A stretch of 64,000 nt of DNA from the NCBI RefSeq assembly GCF_018199995.1, contig NZ_CP073579.1:1-64000 (forward strand), given 5' to 3'. A program made the translations under genes and the position numbers. This DNA comes from Photobacterium sp. GJ3. Lineage in GTDB: Bacteria > Pseudomonadota > Gammaproteobacteria > Enterobacterales > Vibrionaceae. Every line of letters starts with the position of its first letter. The stretch's first letter is position 1. The notes below the pieces were generated by a model. That model did not search any database. It was given only the letters and a program-made list of their open reading frames with translations, and was not told the DNA's origin. Shown here piece after piece: positions 25,251 through 34,961 of the stretch.

Positions 25251-26240
25251 ATGAGCTACAACGCGATTTTATTAAAAAAACGACCAGAAATTCGGATCAC
25301 GCCGGATGTCTTTGAAAAAGTCTCTCAGCCAATGCCTTCACTGGCGGATGGGGAGTTTCTGGTGAAGCAGACACATATGTCACTGGATCCTGCAATGCGT
25401 GGCTGGATGAGTGCCGACAAAGACAGTTATATTCCGCCGGTTGAGCTGGGCGAGGTGATGCGCTCCAGTGGCATTGGGGATGTGGTTGAGTCCAGACACC
25501 CGGATTTTCCGGTGGGCACCCGTGTGATGGGGATGATGGGCTGGACTGAGTATTTCGTTGCTCGAGGCGGTCTGTCACCAGTCCCGACCACAGTGCCTCA
25601 GGAAGCTCTGCTTTCTGTTGTCGCCCTGCCGGGTGTGACGGCTTATCACGGTTTGTATGAAGTGCTGAAACCTCAGGCGGGCCAGACACTGGTTGTGACA
25701 GGTGCTGCAGGCTCCGTGGGTTCCATGGTGGGTCAGTTGGCCAAACTGGAAGGCGTCACTGTTATCGGTGTGGCGGGCAGTGAAGAAAAGTGCCGCTGGT
25801 TAACGGAAACGCTGGGCTTTGATGCCGCTTTAAACTATCACGACGAGAACTTCGCTGAGCAATTGGCTGCAGCAACGCCGAAGGGGATCGATCTGTTTTT
25901 TGAAAACACCGGAGGTGCGGCACAGGCAGCGATTTATCACCGGATGAATGCCCATGGTCGTGTGGCGGTCTGTGGCATGATTGCGGATTACAATACCGCG
26001 ACGCCTCAGCCGGGACCAAACTGGATGAATATCGTCCGTAAGCGTCTGATGATTCAGGGATTCACCATGCCGGATCATTATCATCGGTTTGCAGAATATG
26101 GTCAGAAGCTGGCTGAACTTCTGATGGGGGGCAAGCTGAAGTATCGTGCCCATACATTGCACGGGCTGGACAGCGCTATTGACGGTATTAACCTGCTGTT
26201 TACCGGGGAAAACAAAGGCAAGCTGATTGTTGAGCTTTAA
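25251..26240 (+). CDS. NADP-dependent oxidoreductase (CurA/prostaglandin reductase type)
   Basis: 329 residues of the MDR superfamily that reduces activated double bonds with NADPH. Visible signs are the LSLDPAMRGWM-like segment (MSLDPAMRGWMS near 39), GVTAYHGLYEVLKPQAGQ and the nucleotide loop VTGAAGSVGSMVGQLAK near 148. FFENTGGAA (family NVGG) and a GKLKYRAH tail segment complete the pattern. It is close to E. coli CurA (curcumin reductase) in size and motifs. A GGGAGGAA ribosome site precedes the ATG at 25251. Divergent from LysR; ended by a strong terminator. Confidence 0.87.
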   Translation: MSYNAILLKKRPEIRITPDVFEKVSQPMPSLADGEFLVKQTHMSLDPAMRGWMSADKDSYIPPVELGEVMRSSGIGDVVESRHPDFPVGTRVMGMMGWTEYFVARGGLSPVPTTVPQEALLSVVALPGVTAYHGLYEVLKPQAGQTLVVTGAAGSVGSMVGQLAKLEGVTVIGVAGSEEKCRWLTETLGFDAALNYHDENFAEQLAAATPKGIDLFFENTGGAAQAAIYHRMNAHGRVAVCGMIADYNTATPQPGPNWMNIVRKRLMIQGFTMPDHYHRFAEYGQKLAELLMGGKLKYRAHTLHGLDSAIDGINLLFTGENKGKLIVEL

Positions 26241-26254
26241 AGCCTGCATGATTG

Positions 26255-26302
26255 AAAAAAGCCGGGTTTTGAACGACTGAGTCAGTTATTACCCGGCTTT
26301 TT
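26255..26302. terminator. bidirectional intrinsic terminator
   Basis: AAAAAAGCCGGGT (26255-26267) pairs with ACCCGGCTTTTT (26291-26302) between convergent genes; T-runs are present on both strands. Confidence 0.88.
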
Positions 26303-26308
26303 AAGCAT

Positions 26309-26833
26309 TTAGAGCTGAAGTTGTCCGTGATCTGCCCAGTGGTAGACATATTCATCGACGATGGTGCCATCTGGGGCCTGCCAGGTTTGCGCACTGAATT
26401 CTGTACCACCCACCCGCTGATAAAACCCGATGGCTGAGACATTCGACGCCAGTACTTCCAGATAGAGCCCGTGATGACTGGCATGCTGTGTCATCACTTC
26501 AGCTGCACGCCGGAGTAACTGCTTCCCTATGCCCTGTCCTTTGGCGGACGGGCTGACATGCAGGTTATCGACCAGTGTGCCGAGCTCAGGATGCGCATCT
26601 AACTCGATGCAGATAAAGCCGCACAGCGTCTCGTTTTGTTTCGCAACGAGAATGTGTCGTTTCTGTTCAGGGTGGCTGAGACGCCCGTGCCAGACCTGAA
26701 AACGGTCCTGATGAATATCCTGCGTGAGATATTGTTCGGATAAATCATGCCGGTAAACGGTTTGCCAGTTCTGGACATGCAGGCTGGCGATGGCTTGATG
26801 ATCGTCGAAAGTTGCCTTGTGAATGGTCAGCAT
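26309..26833 (-). CDS. GNAT-family N-acetyltransferase
   Basis: 174 residues, cytoplasmic acetyl-CoA-dependent acyltransferase. Motif A is clear: LVDNLHVSPSAKGQGIGKQLL near residue 87-107 (the Q/R-x-x-G-x-G/A loop as KGQGIGK). LYLEVLASNVSAIGFYQRVG follows near 125, typical of GNAT motif B. A C-terminal YVYHW ends the fold. Single gene; substrate unknown. Confidence 0.85.
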   Translation of the reverse strand: MLTIHKATFDDHQAIASLHVQNWQTVYRHDLSEQYLTQDIHQDRFQVWHGRLSHPEQKRHILVAKQNETLCGFICIELDAHPELGTLVDNLHVSPSAKGQGIGKQLLRRAAEVMTQHASHHGLYLEVLASNVSAIGFYQRVGGTEFSAQTWQAPDGTIVDEYVYHWADHGQLQL

Positions 26834-27128
26834 TGTGGTACTTCTTTTGTGATTTCTGTTTTTTTCAGACCTTATGCCTGAATGGCTTATGAGTCAAAGT
26901 CAATCGTCTCTTTCTGTGCTCGCGTGGCTCTGAAAACCTTACCCGCCTCAAACTTTTACCCCAATGACCGTGATCTCGTGTCTTGAATGAATAAAACTGT
27001 CAAAAAATAAAACGTAAAGCAGGTTCAGGTGCTTCCGTCTAATTTGGGGAATGACTCCTGAATGACAGTTTCTTTGCAACTGAGCCGCTTTGGGTATAAA
27101 GACGTGTACAAGGAAAGAGAGCGCCAGA

Positions 27129-27860
27129 ATGTCGATGAAGACCATTCTTGTTGTGGATGACGATGCTGAAATCCGCGAATTATTGCAAGAGTACCTGATG
27201 AAAGCGGGTTATACCGTGATGGCCGCAGAAGACGGTATCACGATGAAAAGGCAGCTTGAGCAACAGATGCCGGATCTGATTTTGCTGGATGTGATGATGC
27301 CGGGGGATGACGGTTTCACGCTGTGTCAGTTCGTCCGTAAATCTTGCGAAGTGCCGATCATGATGCTGACCGCAGCGTCAGATGAGATGGATCAGATTCT
27401 CGGGCTGGAAATCGGTGCGGATGACTACATCGCCAAGCCTTTCAGTCCGCGCCAATTGCTCGCGAGGATTAAAGCCTTGCTGCGCAGGACAAGACCTGTC
27501 CCAGAGGAAGGTATTCAGCAGCCGACGACTTTGCCCCGTTCGATTCGCTTCGGCCACTGGCGTCTCGAAACGTTGTCTCACCGGTTGTTTAACCTGCAGA
27601 CAGAAGAAGATTTTGAACTGACCGGCGGGGATTTCAGCATGCTGATGTTGTTTTTGTCCCGTCCGAACGAGGTGCTGGACCGCGATACGATCTCCAATGC
27701 GACCCGTGGCCGGGAAGCCCTGCCATTTGAACGGGGCATCGATGTTCAGCTCAGCCGGTTGCGGCAACGTTTGGGCGACAGTGGCAAACAGCCCAAATTC
27801 ATCAAAACCATGCGGGGAAACGGCTACATTTTTACGGCGCCTGTCACGTATGAGCAGTGA
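27129..27860 (+). CDS. OmpR-family response regulator without an adjacent kinase
   Basis: 243 residues. The receiver domain has acidic VVDDDAE, phospho-acceptor D54 in LILLDVMMPG, MLTAASD (switch Thr) and IAKPFSPRQLLARIKALLRR (Lys). The C-terminal winged helix runs about 140-240 (LTGGDFSMLMLF; FIKTMRGNGYIF). TorR/OmpR-like in layout. The ATG at 27129 follows GGAAAGAGAG. No histidine kinase is nearby, so its partner is elsewhere in the genome. Confidence 0.88.
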   Translation: MSMKTILVVDDDAEIRELLQEYLMKAGYTVMAAEDGITMKRQLEQQMPDLILLDVMMPGDDGFTLCQFVRKSCEVPIMMLTAASDEMDQILGLEIGADDYIAKPFSPRQLLARIKALLRRTRPVPEEGIQQPTTLPRSIRFGHWRLETLSHRLFNLQTEEDFELTGGDFSMLMLFLSRPNEVLDRDTISNATRGREALPFERGIDVQLSRLRQRLGDSGKQPKFIKTMRGNGYIFTAPVTYEQ

Positions 27861-27865
27861 GTATG

Positions 27866-27890
27866 AAAACGCATCGTGGATGCGTTTTTT
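27866..27890 (+). terminator. intrinsic terminator of the response regulator
   Basis: AAAACGCATC (27866-27875) and GATGCGTTTTTT (27879-27890) with a 3-nt loop, 6 bases past the stop. Confidence 0.88.
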
Positions 27891-27905
27891 GTGAACGTTC
27901 GTATT

Positions 27906-29384
27906 TCAGCTTAAATCTTTTATCTTTAAAAGCGCGCTTAAAAATAATTTGACAAGATCTTGTTCCTTTATTTCATTTAACGAGCGGATGATGCGTATTG
28001 GATCGCTATAAAGTGTGTCACTTTTTATGATCGCATCCCAGTCTAAGTCATTTGCTGTGATGCCATGATTTCTCATGACTTTGAGAAATTCATATGCAAT
28101 TAACCCCTGACCAATGGCTGAAGGGTGAACACCATCCAAACCGAAAAGACCACCTTTGGCAACACGACCATTTTCATCGACATCATAAAATAGAGTGTTT
28201 ACATTGATATGATTTATTGTGAAATAATCTGGGAGCTTATAGGATGGTTGCCTGAAGTTACGTTTATACGCCAGCTTATTTAAACAAGCTGAAAGGTCGA
28301 CTAAATGAAAGGTGACGCCATTTGTTCCTTTTTTGTTTATCAGTTCTTTGATGATCTTGTTATATTCAACAATGGTTTTGTCAATTTCAATCGCTTGGTC
28401 GAAAGTTAAATATCGTTTTTCTTTTCTTGCAAGTGATTCAGGGAGCGGATACAGCGTGTAATATTCGAAGTATAAGGCGTTACTGCTGTTATTTAATGAG
28501 ATGTTTTTTATGGTGATCTCTTTTCCAAAGCCTTTTAATGCTGGGGTTATCGTAATCAATGGGATATTGCCAACGAAAATATTGCATTTGGATATTTTAT
28601 TTCGGCTTAGGGACAAAATAATTCGATCCAATAAGATCTCGTACTCCTTTCTGAAGTCGCGAATGTCCCAGATATTGAAATTCTGCCTCTCTACTTGCGG
28701 TGTTTTTGTGATGCTGCCAGAGCCATCTGTCCAATTTAATTTCAGGTCAAAGATGGTGCTCAAGACATTGTTAGAACCTAACCATAGAACGATGTTTTCT
28801 ATCCCTTCACTTTCGGCAATGAATTTTAACCAGGATAAAGCTGATTTATCCATATGTAAATTACTTGCAGTTGGATTCAGTGTCCGGTAAGCATTCCGGT
28901 AAAATGGACAGCTTGCACTTTTAAAATCATTGTCCTTTTTTGAATTACTGTCTTGGTTGATTATGGTTTCCGCTAATCTTGGGGTGACGAGCCATGCATT
29001 CGCAATGTTCATGCCTTCAATGGAGATATTATGATAAAACTGAGGCGCTCCAGGTATGGGTTCTGAAACTTTTCCAAGGCCAGACTCAAAGTACTTTTCT
29101 GATTTATCAAACACCTTATCTATGGTTTTTAAAAAAGTTCCTGGACAATGAGTGAAAATATCTTTTCGCGAAAAATTATTGCCATAAACAGATTGAAGTG
29201 CTCTTAAAACTGCTTCTAAATCATATTTAAGCTTGTAGCCATTTGGCCAGATTACTGCGTTATAATTAGCGATGGACATGCTGTTCGCAATTAAAGTGCT
29301 GTATGCAATACTTGGTTCTGCTGCTGCTCCTGAGATAAAGCCTTGAGAAATACTATCGCCGAGAGTAAATAGCTTGACTGACAT
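27906..29384 (-). CDS. SGNH/GDSL-family hydrolase
   Basis: 492 residues. The GDS block is at the extreme N-terminus (LFTLGDSISQGF, nucleophile S11). A GSNN block III lies near residue 203, and the Asp-His pair D417/H420 is in GLDGVHPS. These are the serine-hydrolase blocks of SGNH esterases/lipases. There is no signal peptide and the protein is longer than usual. The middle is Lys/Asn-rich and the codon use is AT-rich compared with neighbours, suggesting acquisition. AAGGAA lies 9 nt before the ATG. It stands alone; substrate unknown. Confidence 0.72.
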   Translation of the reverse strand: MSVKLFTLGDSISQGFISGAAAEPSIAYSTLIANSMSIANYNAVIWPNGYKLKYDLEAVLRALQSVYGNNFSRKDIFTHCPGTFLKTIDKVFDKSEKYFESGLGKVSEPIPGAPQFYHNISIEGMNIANAWLVTPRLAETIINQDSNSKKDNDFKSASCPFYRNAYRTLNPTASNLHMDKSALSWLKFIAESEGIENIVLWLGSNNVLSTIFDLKLNWTDGSGSITKTPQVERQNFNIWDIRDFRKEYEILLDRIILSLSRNKISKCNIFVGNIPLITITPALKGFGKEITIKNISLNNSSNALYFEYYTLYPLPESLARKEKRYLTFDQAIEIDKTIVEYNKIIKELINKKGTNGVTFHLVDLSACLNKLAYKRNFRQPSYKLPDYFTINHINVNTLFYDVDENGRVAKGGLFGLDGVHPSAIGQGLIAYEFLKVMRNHGITANDLDWDAIIKSDTLYSDPIRIIRSLNEIKEQDLVKLFLSALLKIKDLS

Positions 29385-29976
29385 TGCATTATTCCTTCAT
29401 TTTTTATAATGACTTTAGTGGCTGTTCAATGAAGGATGAAATGATTTTATGATATTTATTATATTTTCAACTAATTATTGATTTTAATAATTGAGTTCCA
29501 TTTTTATTTATAATATTTAATGATTTCAGTCGATTGAATGATTAACGTTTGAATGAGGCAGACGTAAACTTTAGATTTGTGCCTGAAGATTTCTCTGAAC
29601 AATGAGCATATGCATCACTTGAATTTGATTGAAATGAACTCTTGTCATCTCAATATCATCAATGTTTTACCGAGTAGGCGAAGTTATTTAGAGAATTCAT
29701 TGAAAAATCCGGGGTCTCGCTTCATTCAATCGTGATGAAGCCGGATTGTCTTCTTTCGCTTGAGAACCTGCTCCCGTACTGATCTCACACTTTTTATCAT
29801 TCTATTAATAATCTATCTTGTTGCTTTATCATGTAAAAAATCCTTACGTTACGGGGGTGTTACGTTCGGGTTGCCTTTTGTTACAGTGCGGCTTCCTGGC
29901 TTCAGTAGACTCTTCTTCACTGGCGATATTAACCCTACACGCCAGATAAAAACGGATAACAAGGAAGAAGTTCAAC
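29385..29976. other. intergenic, divergent promoter region
   Basis: About 590 bases of AT-rich sequence between the GDSL gene and the sugar ABC operon. It must carry both promoters; no gene was recognised. A reading frame at 29760-30020 merely overlaps the ABC start. Confidence 0.45.
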
Positions 29977-31257
29977 ATGAAAAAGCAACGTACCTCTGCT
30001 CAGAAACAATCTGTGTTTAAAAAATCACTGCTTGCAATCACGTTTGCCGCTGCGACGTCTGTGACGCATGCCGGTGAAGTTGAAGTTCTGCATTGGTGGA
30101 CTTCCGGTGGTGAAGCGAAATCGGCCGCTGTGCTGAAGCAAATGCTCGAAAATCAGGGGGATAGCTGGAAAGATTTCGCAGTTGCCGGAGGTGGTGGTGA
30201 AAGTGCGATGACGGTCCTGAAAACCCGCGCGGTTTCCGGGAATCCACCTTCTGCGGCACAGATCAAAGGCCATGATATTCAGGAGTGGGGTGATCTGGGT
30301 TTTCTGACCTCGCTGGATGATGTGGCAAAAGCGGGTCACTGGGATGACATTCTGCCGTCTGTGGTAACCAAAGTCATGAAATATGACGGGGACTATGTCG
30401 CCGTACCGGTGAACGTTCACCGGGTGAACTGGCTGTGGGCAAACCCAGAAGTATTCAAAAAAGCAGGCACCTCAGTTCCGACGAATATGAAAGAATTCTT
30501 CGCTGCAGCAGACAAGATCAAAGCTGCGGGCTTTATTCCGCTGGCACACGGCGGGCAGCCATGGCAGGACGCAACCCTGTTTGAAGCTGTGGCGCTGGAT
30601 GTGCTGGGCTCCGAAGACTACAACAAAGCTTTTGTAGATTTAGACATGAAGGTGCTGTCGGGCCCGAAGATGGTTGAAACCTTTGCAACCTTCCAGCGGA
30701 TACACAATTACATCGACGATAATTCTCCGGGCCGCGACTGGAACATTGCGACCAATATGGTGATTTATGGGGAAGCCGCGATGCAGATTATGGGCGACTG
30801 GGCGAAAGGCGAGTTTGCTGCTGCCGGTAAAACACCGGGTCAAGATTACATTTGCGCCCCGGCACCGGGAACAGCGAATCAGTTTACGTTCAATATTGAC
30901 AGTTTCGCCTTCTTCAAACTGAGCAATCAGGACAACCAGGTCGCGCAGAAACATCTCGCGAAAACCATTCTGGATAAAGATTTCCAGGAAGTGTTTAACC
31001 TGAACAAAGGGTCTATTCCTGTTCGTCTGGACATGAATATGGACAAGTTCGACAAATGTGCACTGGACTCCATGAGCACGTTCAAAGCCTCTGCGAAAAC
31101 CGGCGATCTGGTCCCGAGTATGGCGCACGGTCTGGCAACGACCAGCTATGTTCAGGGGGCGATTTTTGATGTGGTCACGAACTTCTTCAATGATCGCTCA
31201 GCTGATCCGAAACAAGCCGCGCAACAGCTGGCGCGTGCGGTGAAAGCAGCCCTTTAA
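29977..31257 (+). CDS. gtsA: sugar ABC transporter substrate-binding protein (glucose/mannose type)
   Basis: 426 residues, periplasmic receptor. The signal peptide ends near residue 32 ([16 protein letters not shown]). The mature start [16 protein letters not shown] and the body ([40 protein letters not shown]) match the CUT1 family, closest in memory to Pseudomonas GtsA, which binds glucose. AAGGAAG precedes the ATG. First gene of the four-gene gtsABCD-like operon; a hairpin follows it, usual for keeping receptor levels higher than the permeases. Confidence 0.87.
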   Translation: MKKQRTSAQKQSVFKKSLLAITFAAATSVTHAGEVEVLHWWTSGGEAKSAAVLKQMLENQGDSWKDFAVAGGGGESAMTVLKTRAVSGNPPSAAQIKGHDIQEWGDLGFLTSLDDVAKAGHWDDILPSVVTKVMKYDGDYVAVPVNVHRVNWLWANPEVFKKAGTSVPTNMKEFFAAADKIKAAGFIPLAHGGQPWQDATLFEAVALDVLGSEDYNKAFVDLDMKVLSGPKMVETFATFQRIHNYIDDNSPGRDWNIATNMVIYGEAAMQIMGDWAKGEFAAAGKTPGQDYICAPAPGTANQFTFNIDSFAFFKLSNQDNQVAQKHLAKTILDKDFQEVFNLNKGSIPVRLDMNMDKFDKCALDSMSTFKASAKTGDLVPSMAHGLATTSYVQGAIFDVVTNFFNDRSADPKQAAQQLARAVKAAL

Positions 31258-31265
31258 TCTTTGAG

Positions 31266-31285
31266 CGGGCCGGGAGACTGGCCCG
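31266..31285 (+). terminator. intercistronic hairpin after gtsA
   Basis: CGGGCC (31266-31271) and GGCCCG (31280-31285) form a GC-rich stem just after the receptor gene; probably attenuates the downstream permease genes or stabilises the gtsA transcript. Confidence 0.55.
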
Positions 31286-31407
31286 TTGTTTCCTGGTCAA
31301 CAGACCTTCATTCGCATTTCATGGATCTCACCGTTCAGCAATCGTGCTGCGATTTGCAGCGGCCAGAGATCACCCGAAAGAAATTGAATTGATTTCAAGG
31401 ACGCACT

Positions 31408-32328
31408 ATGGAGCACACTTTGTCGCTGACCAAGCAGAAAGCGACCCGCCCTACCATGGCTGACCGATTACAGCGATGGCTGCCGAAGATCGTCATGGCA
31501 CCGACCATGCTGGTGACTGTGGTTTGCATTTATGGCTTTATGCTCTGGACTTTTTATTTGTCGCTGACGAATTCCCGTTTTCTGCCAAGTTTTAACTTTG
31601 CAGGGTTACTGCAGTATGAAAAATTGCTGGACAATGACCGGTGGGTGACCTCTGTCACCAATCTGGGCATTTTCGGACTCATGTTTATGCTGATCGCGAT
31701 TGTGTTGGGTGTTGCGCTGGCGATTTTGCTCGATCAGAACATTCGTCAGGAAGGCGCGATCCGCACGATTTATCTGTATCCGATGGCCTTGTCTTTCATT
31801 GTGACGGGGACGGCCTGGAAATGGATTTTAAATCCCGGTCTGGGGATTGAAAAACTGATGCATGACTGGGGATTTACCGACTTTCAGTTTAACTGGCTGG
31901 TCAGTCAGGACATGGCGATTTATACCGTGGTGATTGCTGCGGTCTGGCAATCTTCCGGCTTTGTGATGGCGATGTTTCTGGCGGGATTAAGAGGCATTGA
32001 TTCTTCTATCATCAAGGCGGCACAAATGGATGGTGCCAGCATGCCGGCCATTTACTGGAAAATTATTCTGCCTTGCCTGCGCCCGGTCTTTTTCAGTGCG
32101 GTGATTATCACCTCGCATATTGCCATCAAGAGTTTTGATCTGGTGACGGCGCTGACAGCGGGGGGACCGGGTTACTCCTCAGACTTACCGGCTCTCTTTA
32201 TGTATGCCCATTCATTTACCCGGGGTCAGTTAGGTCTTGGTGCGGCCAGCGCCATGATGATGCTGGCAGGCGTTCTGGCGATTCTTGTGCCTTATCTTTA
32301 CTCGGAATTGCGGGAGAAACAGTCATGA
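31408..32328 (+). CDS. gtsB: sugar ABC transporter permease
   Basis: 306 residues, inner-membrane permease of the MalF type. About six hydrophobic segments begin with IVMAPTMLVTVVCIYGFMLW. The EAA loop is seen as IKAAQMDGASMPAIYWKIILP near 210, the site that docks the ATPase. An AAGGAC ribosome site precedes the ATG. It overlaps the next permease by 4 bases. Confidence 0.88.
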   Translation: MEHTLSLTKQKATRPTMADRLQRWLPKIVMAPTMLVTVVCIYGFMLWTFYLSLTNSRFLPSFNFAGLLQYEKLLDNDRWVTSVTNLGIFGLMFMLIAIVLGVALAILLDQNIRQEGAIRTIYLYPMALSFIVTGTAWKWILNPGLGIEKLMHDWGFTDFQFNWLVSQDMAIYTVVIAAVWQSSGFVMAMFLAGLRGIDSSIIKAAQMDGASMPAIYWKIILPCLRPVFFSAVIITSHIAIKSFDLVTALTAGGPGYSSDLPALFMYAHSFTRGQLGLGAASAMMMLAGVLAILVPYLYSELREKQS

Positions 32329-33182
32329 ATAAGCATTTCACCTTCGGCCGGCTGGCCATCTACAGCGGACTGCTCTTCTTCTGTGTGGTGTACCTGATGC
32401 CGCTTTTTGTCATGGTGATCACTTCATTCAAAACCTTGCCGGATATCAAAAGCGGCAACCTGATGTCACTGCCGCAGGAATGGGTTGGTTATGCATGGCA
32501 AAAGGCTTGGTCTGAAGCCTGTACCGGTGTCAGCTGCGATGGGATCAAAGGCTATTTCTGGAACTCGTTCCGGATGGTGATTCCAGCGGTTGCGATTTCA
32601 ACGTTGCTGGGGGCGTTTAACGGCTACGTGATCAGTAAATGGCAATTCCGGGGTTCCCAGTTGTTTTTCAGCTTACTGCTCTTTGGCTGTTTCATTCCGT
32701 TTCAGGTGATTCTGCTGCCGATGGCGGCACTGCTCGGGAAACTGGGATTAGCCAATACCACAGCCGGTCTGGTGATGGTCCACGTCATTTACGGTCTGGC
32801 ATTTACTACGTTGTTTTTCCGTAACTTTTATGTGGGCGTGCCGGATGAACTGGTCAAAGCCGCGAAACTCGATGGCGCGGGTTTTTTCACGATTTTCTTC
32901 CGGATCCTGCTGCCTTTATCCACGCCCATCATCATGGTGACCGTGATCTGGCAGTTCACCGCCATCTGGAACGATTTTCTCTTCGGTGTGGTGTATTCCG
33001 GGGCTGAAACCCAGCCGATTACTGTGGCCCTGAATAATCTGGTGAACACCAGTACCGGGGTGAAGGAATATAACGTAGATATGGCCGCAGCCATTATTGC
33101 GGCACTGCCAACGCTGCTGGTGTATGTGTTGGCCGGGAAATATTTTGTACGCGGTCTCACCGCGGGATCAGTGAAAGGATAA
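32325..33182 (+). CDS. gtsC: sugar ABC transporter permease
   Basis: 285 residues, MalG-type inner-membrane permease with six predicted segments. The EAA loop is VKAAKLDGAGFFTIFFRILLP near 180. The ATG overlaps the gtsB stop (ATGA). It pairs with GtsB to form the channel and is followed 4 bp later by the ATPase gene. Confidence 0.88.
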   Translation: MNKHFTFGRLAIYSGLLFFCVVYLMPLFVMVITSFKTLPDIKSGNLMSLPQEWVGYAWQKAWSEACTGVSCDGIKGYFWNSFRMVIPAVAISTLLGAFNGYVISKWQFRGSQLFFSLLLFGCFIPFQVILLPMAALLGKLGLANTTAGLVMVHVIYGLAFTTLFFRNFYVGVPDELVKAAKLDGAGFFTIFFRILLPLSTPIIMVTVIWQFTAIWNDFLFGVVYSGAETQPITVALNNLVNTSTGVKEYNVDMAAAIIAALPTLLVYVLAGKYFVRGLTAGSVKG

Positions 33183-33186
33183 TCAG

Positions 33187-34293
33187 ATGGCAACACTCGC
33201 TCTTAAACATATTCGTAAAACATACCGCAACGCTGACATCGAGACGCTGAAAGGGATTGATATCAGCATCGACTCCGGAGAATTTCTGATTCTGGTGGGA
33301 CCTTCCGGATGTGGTAAATCAACACTCATGAACACGATTGCGGGTCTGGAAGATATCACCGCCGGTGAGATTCTGATTGATGGTGTGGATGTGGCACAGG
33401 TGGCCCCGAAAGATCGGGACATCGCCATGGTCTTTCAGTCGTATGCGCTTTATCCGAACATGACAGTCCGCGACAATATCGCGTTCGGTCTGAAAATCCG
33501 CAAAATGGAAAAAGCTAAAATTGCGCAGGAAGTGGATCGTGTGGCAGCGATGCTGCAAATCGACCATCTGCTGGGTCGCAAACCTGCCCAGTTGTCCGGT
33601 GGACAGCGTCAGCGTGTGGCGATGGGGCGTGCGCTGGCTCGGCAGCCCAAGCTGTATCTGTTCGACGAACCGCTGTCGAATTTGGATGCCAAACTGCGTG
33701 TTGAAATGCGCACACAAATCAAACGGCTGCATCAGCAATTGGGCACCACCATTGTTTATGTCACTCATGATCAGATTGAAGCCATGACGCTCGCTGATCG
33801 CATCGCGGTGATGAAAGACGGTGAACTGCAGCAACTGGGGACGCCCAAAGAAATCTATAACCAGCCCAGCAATATGTTCGTTGCCGGTTTTATGGGCTCG
33901 CCATCCATGAACTTCATTCATGCCACGGTTGATCTGGATGGGCAGGATCAGCCTGTCGCAGTCGTCACGGTTGGTGAGCAGTCACATGCTTTACCCTTAC
34001 CTGCGTCTTTGCGCGAGCGGGACGGACAATCTATCGTGATTGGTCTGCGTCCGGAAAACATCACGGAGCAGGCGGCTGAGAGCGAGCTCATGGCCAGTCT
34101 GCCGCTGACGATTGATGTGCTTGAACCGACCGGCCCGGACACCATTGCCATGGTGACACTGAATGGTCAGGAAGTGGCGTGCCGTATCTCACCGGATTTT
34201 GAGGCAAAAGCTGGGGAGACGCTGCCTTTGTCTGTGGATCTCTCAAAAGCGGTCTTCTTCGATGCGGCCACGGAGCAGCGCATCGTGATCTAG
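33187..34293 (+). CDS. gtsD: sugar ABC transporter ATP-binding protein (MalK/UgpC type)
   Basis: 368 residues. Walker A GPSGCGKST near 38-46, Q-loop FQSYALYP, signature LSGGQRQRVA near 135, Walker B YLFDEPLSNLDA, and switch His in VTHDQIEA. The C-terminal ~130 residues are the OB-fold regulatory domain (VIGLRPENI). Energises GtsBC. Ends the operon with a terminator. Confidence 0.9.
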   Translation: MATLALKHIRKTYRNADIETLKGIDISIDSGEFLILVGPSGCGKSTLMNTIAGLEDITAGEILIDGVDVAQVAPKDRDIAMVFQSYALYPNMTVRDNIAFGLKIRKMEKAKIAQEVDRVAAMLQIDHLLGRKPAQLSGGQRQRVAMGRALARQPKLYLFDEPLSNLDAKLRVEMRTQIKRLHQQLGTTIVYVTHDQIEAMTLADRIAVMKDGELQQLGTPKEIYNQPSNMFVAGFMGSPSMNFIHATVDLDGQDQPVAVVTVGEQSHALPLPASLRERDGQSIVIGLRPENITEQAAESELMASLPLTIDVLEPTGPDTIAMVTLNGQEVACRISPDFEAKAGETLPLSVDLSKAVFFDAATEQRIVI

Positions 34294-34319
34294 CGGAGGC
34301 GCGTTATCGGAACGGCCAG

Positions 34320-34349
34320 CCCATCCGGTTTCGTCGGGTGGGTTTTTTT
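34320..34349 (+). terminator. terminator of the sugar ABC operon
   Basis: A stem built on CCCA-TCCGG with TCGGG-TGGG, followed by seven T residues, about 25 bases past the ATPase stop. Confidence 0.75.
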
Positions 34350-34457
34350 GATCATGCGATTGAGGTCTGCACTTTCAGGCGAGATAACTGATTGAAATCA
34401 ACCTGATTCAGTTATAATCCCAGACTTTGAACACACAATAGTCAAAAAGGAGAAGAG

Positions 34458-34799
34458 ATGAGACTGTTAGTGGTTTTACTTGCAGGGTTATTATCGATGT
34501 CTGCAAATGCAGTGAATATGAACTATGTCGGTTCAGGTGTTTCAACAATCAAGATACTTCATTCTTACTCTGAATATGGTGGCGGTGATGTCTATTTTAC
34601 GCTGACGGAACCAGAAACGACGGCTTGTCCAAACGGTTACTGGCTGCGGAAAACTGATCCTGGTTTTGAGGCGAATTTGTCGATGGCAATTGCGGCATAC
34701 CACGCCAAATCTTCTATCGAAGCTTACGGGTTATCTGACGAAATTTGGTCCGGATCTAATGGGAAATATTGCCGATTATATGCCATCAGTTACCGTTAA
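34458..34799 (+). CDS. small exported protein of unknown function
   Basis: 113 residues. A signal peptide (LLVVLLAGLLSMSANA) is cleaved near residue 18. The mature part has two cysteines (TACPNGYWLRK and NGKYCRLYAI), likely one periplasmic disulfide, and aromatic-rich strands. AAGGAGAAGAG precedes the ATG. Monocistronic with a weak terminator after it. Family not recognised. Confidence 0.65.
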   Translation: MRLLVVLLAGLLSMSANAVNMNYVGSGVSTIKILHSYSEYGGGDVYFTLTEPETTACPNGYWLRKTDPGFEANLSMAIAAYHAKSSIEAYGLSDEIWSGSNGKYCRLYAISYR

Positions 34800-34828
34800 T
34801 GTTTTCCGGTGTTCCTGAGTTGAGCAAG

Positions 34829-34863
34829 CCTGCTGCGAGATAGATTTCGGGCAGGTTTTCTTT
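34829..34863 (+). terminator. weak terminator after the exported protein gene
   Basis: CCTGC/GCAGG stem with a long loop followed by a TTTTCTTT run. Confidence 0.45.
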
Positions 34864-34961
34864 GATGATTTCGCTTTTGGGACTCAGAGAAAGCTCCGCT
34901 GCACCGGATTCGTAAAAGTGCTAAACTGGCGACTTGTCAGTTCATTCAATGAGACAGTATT

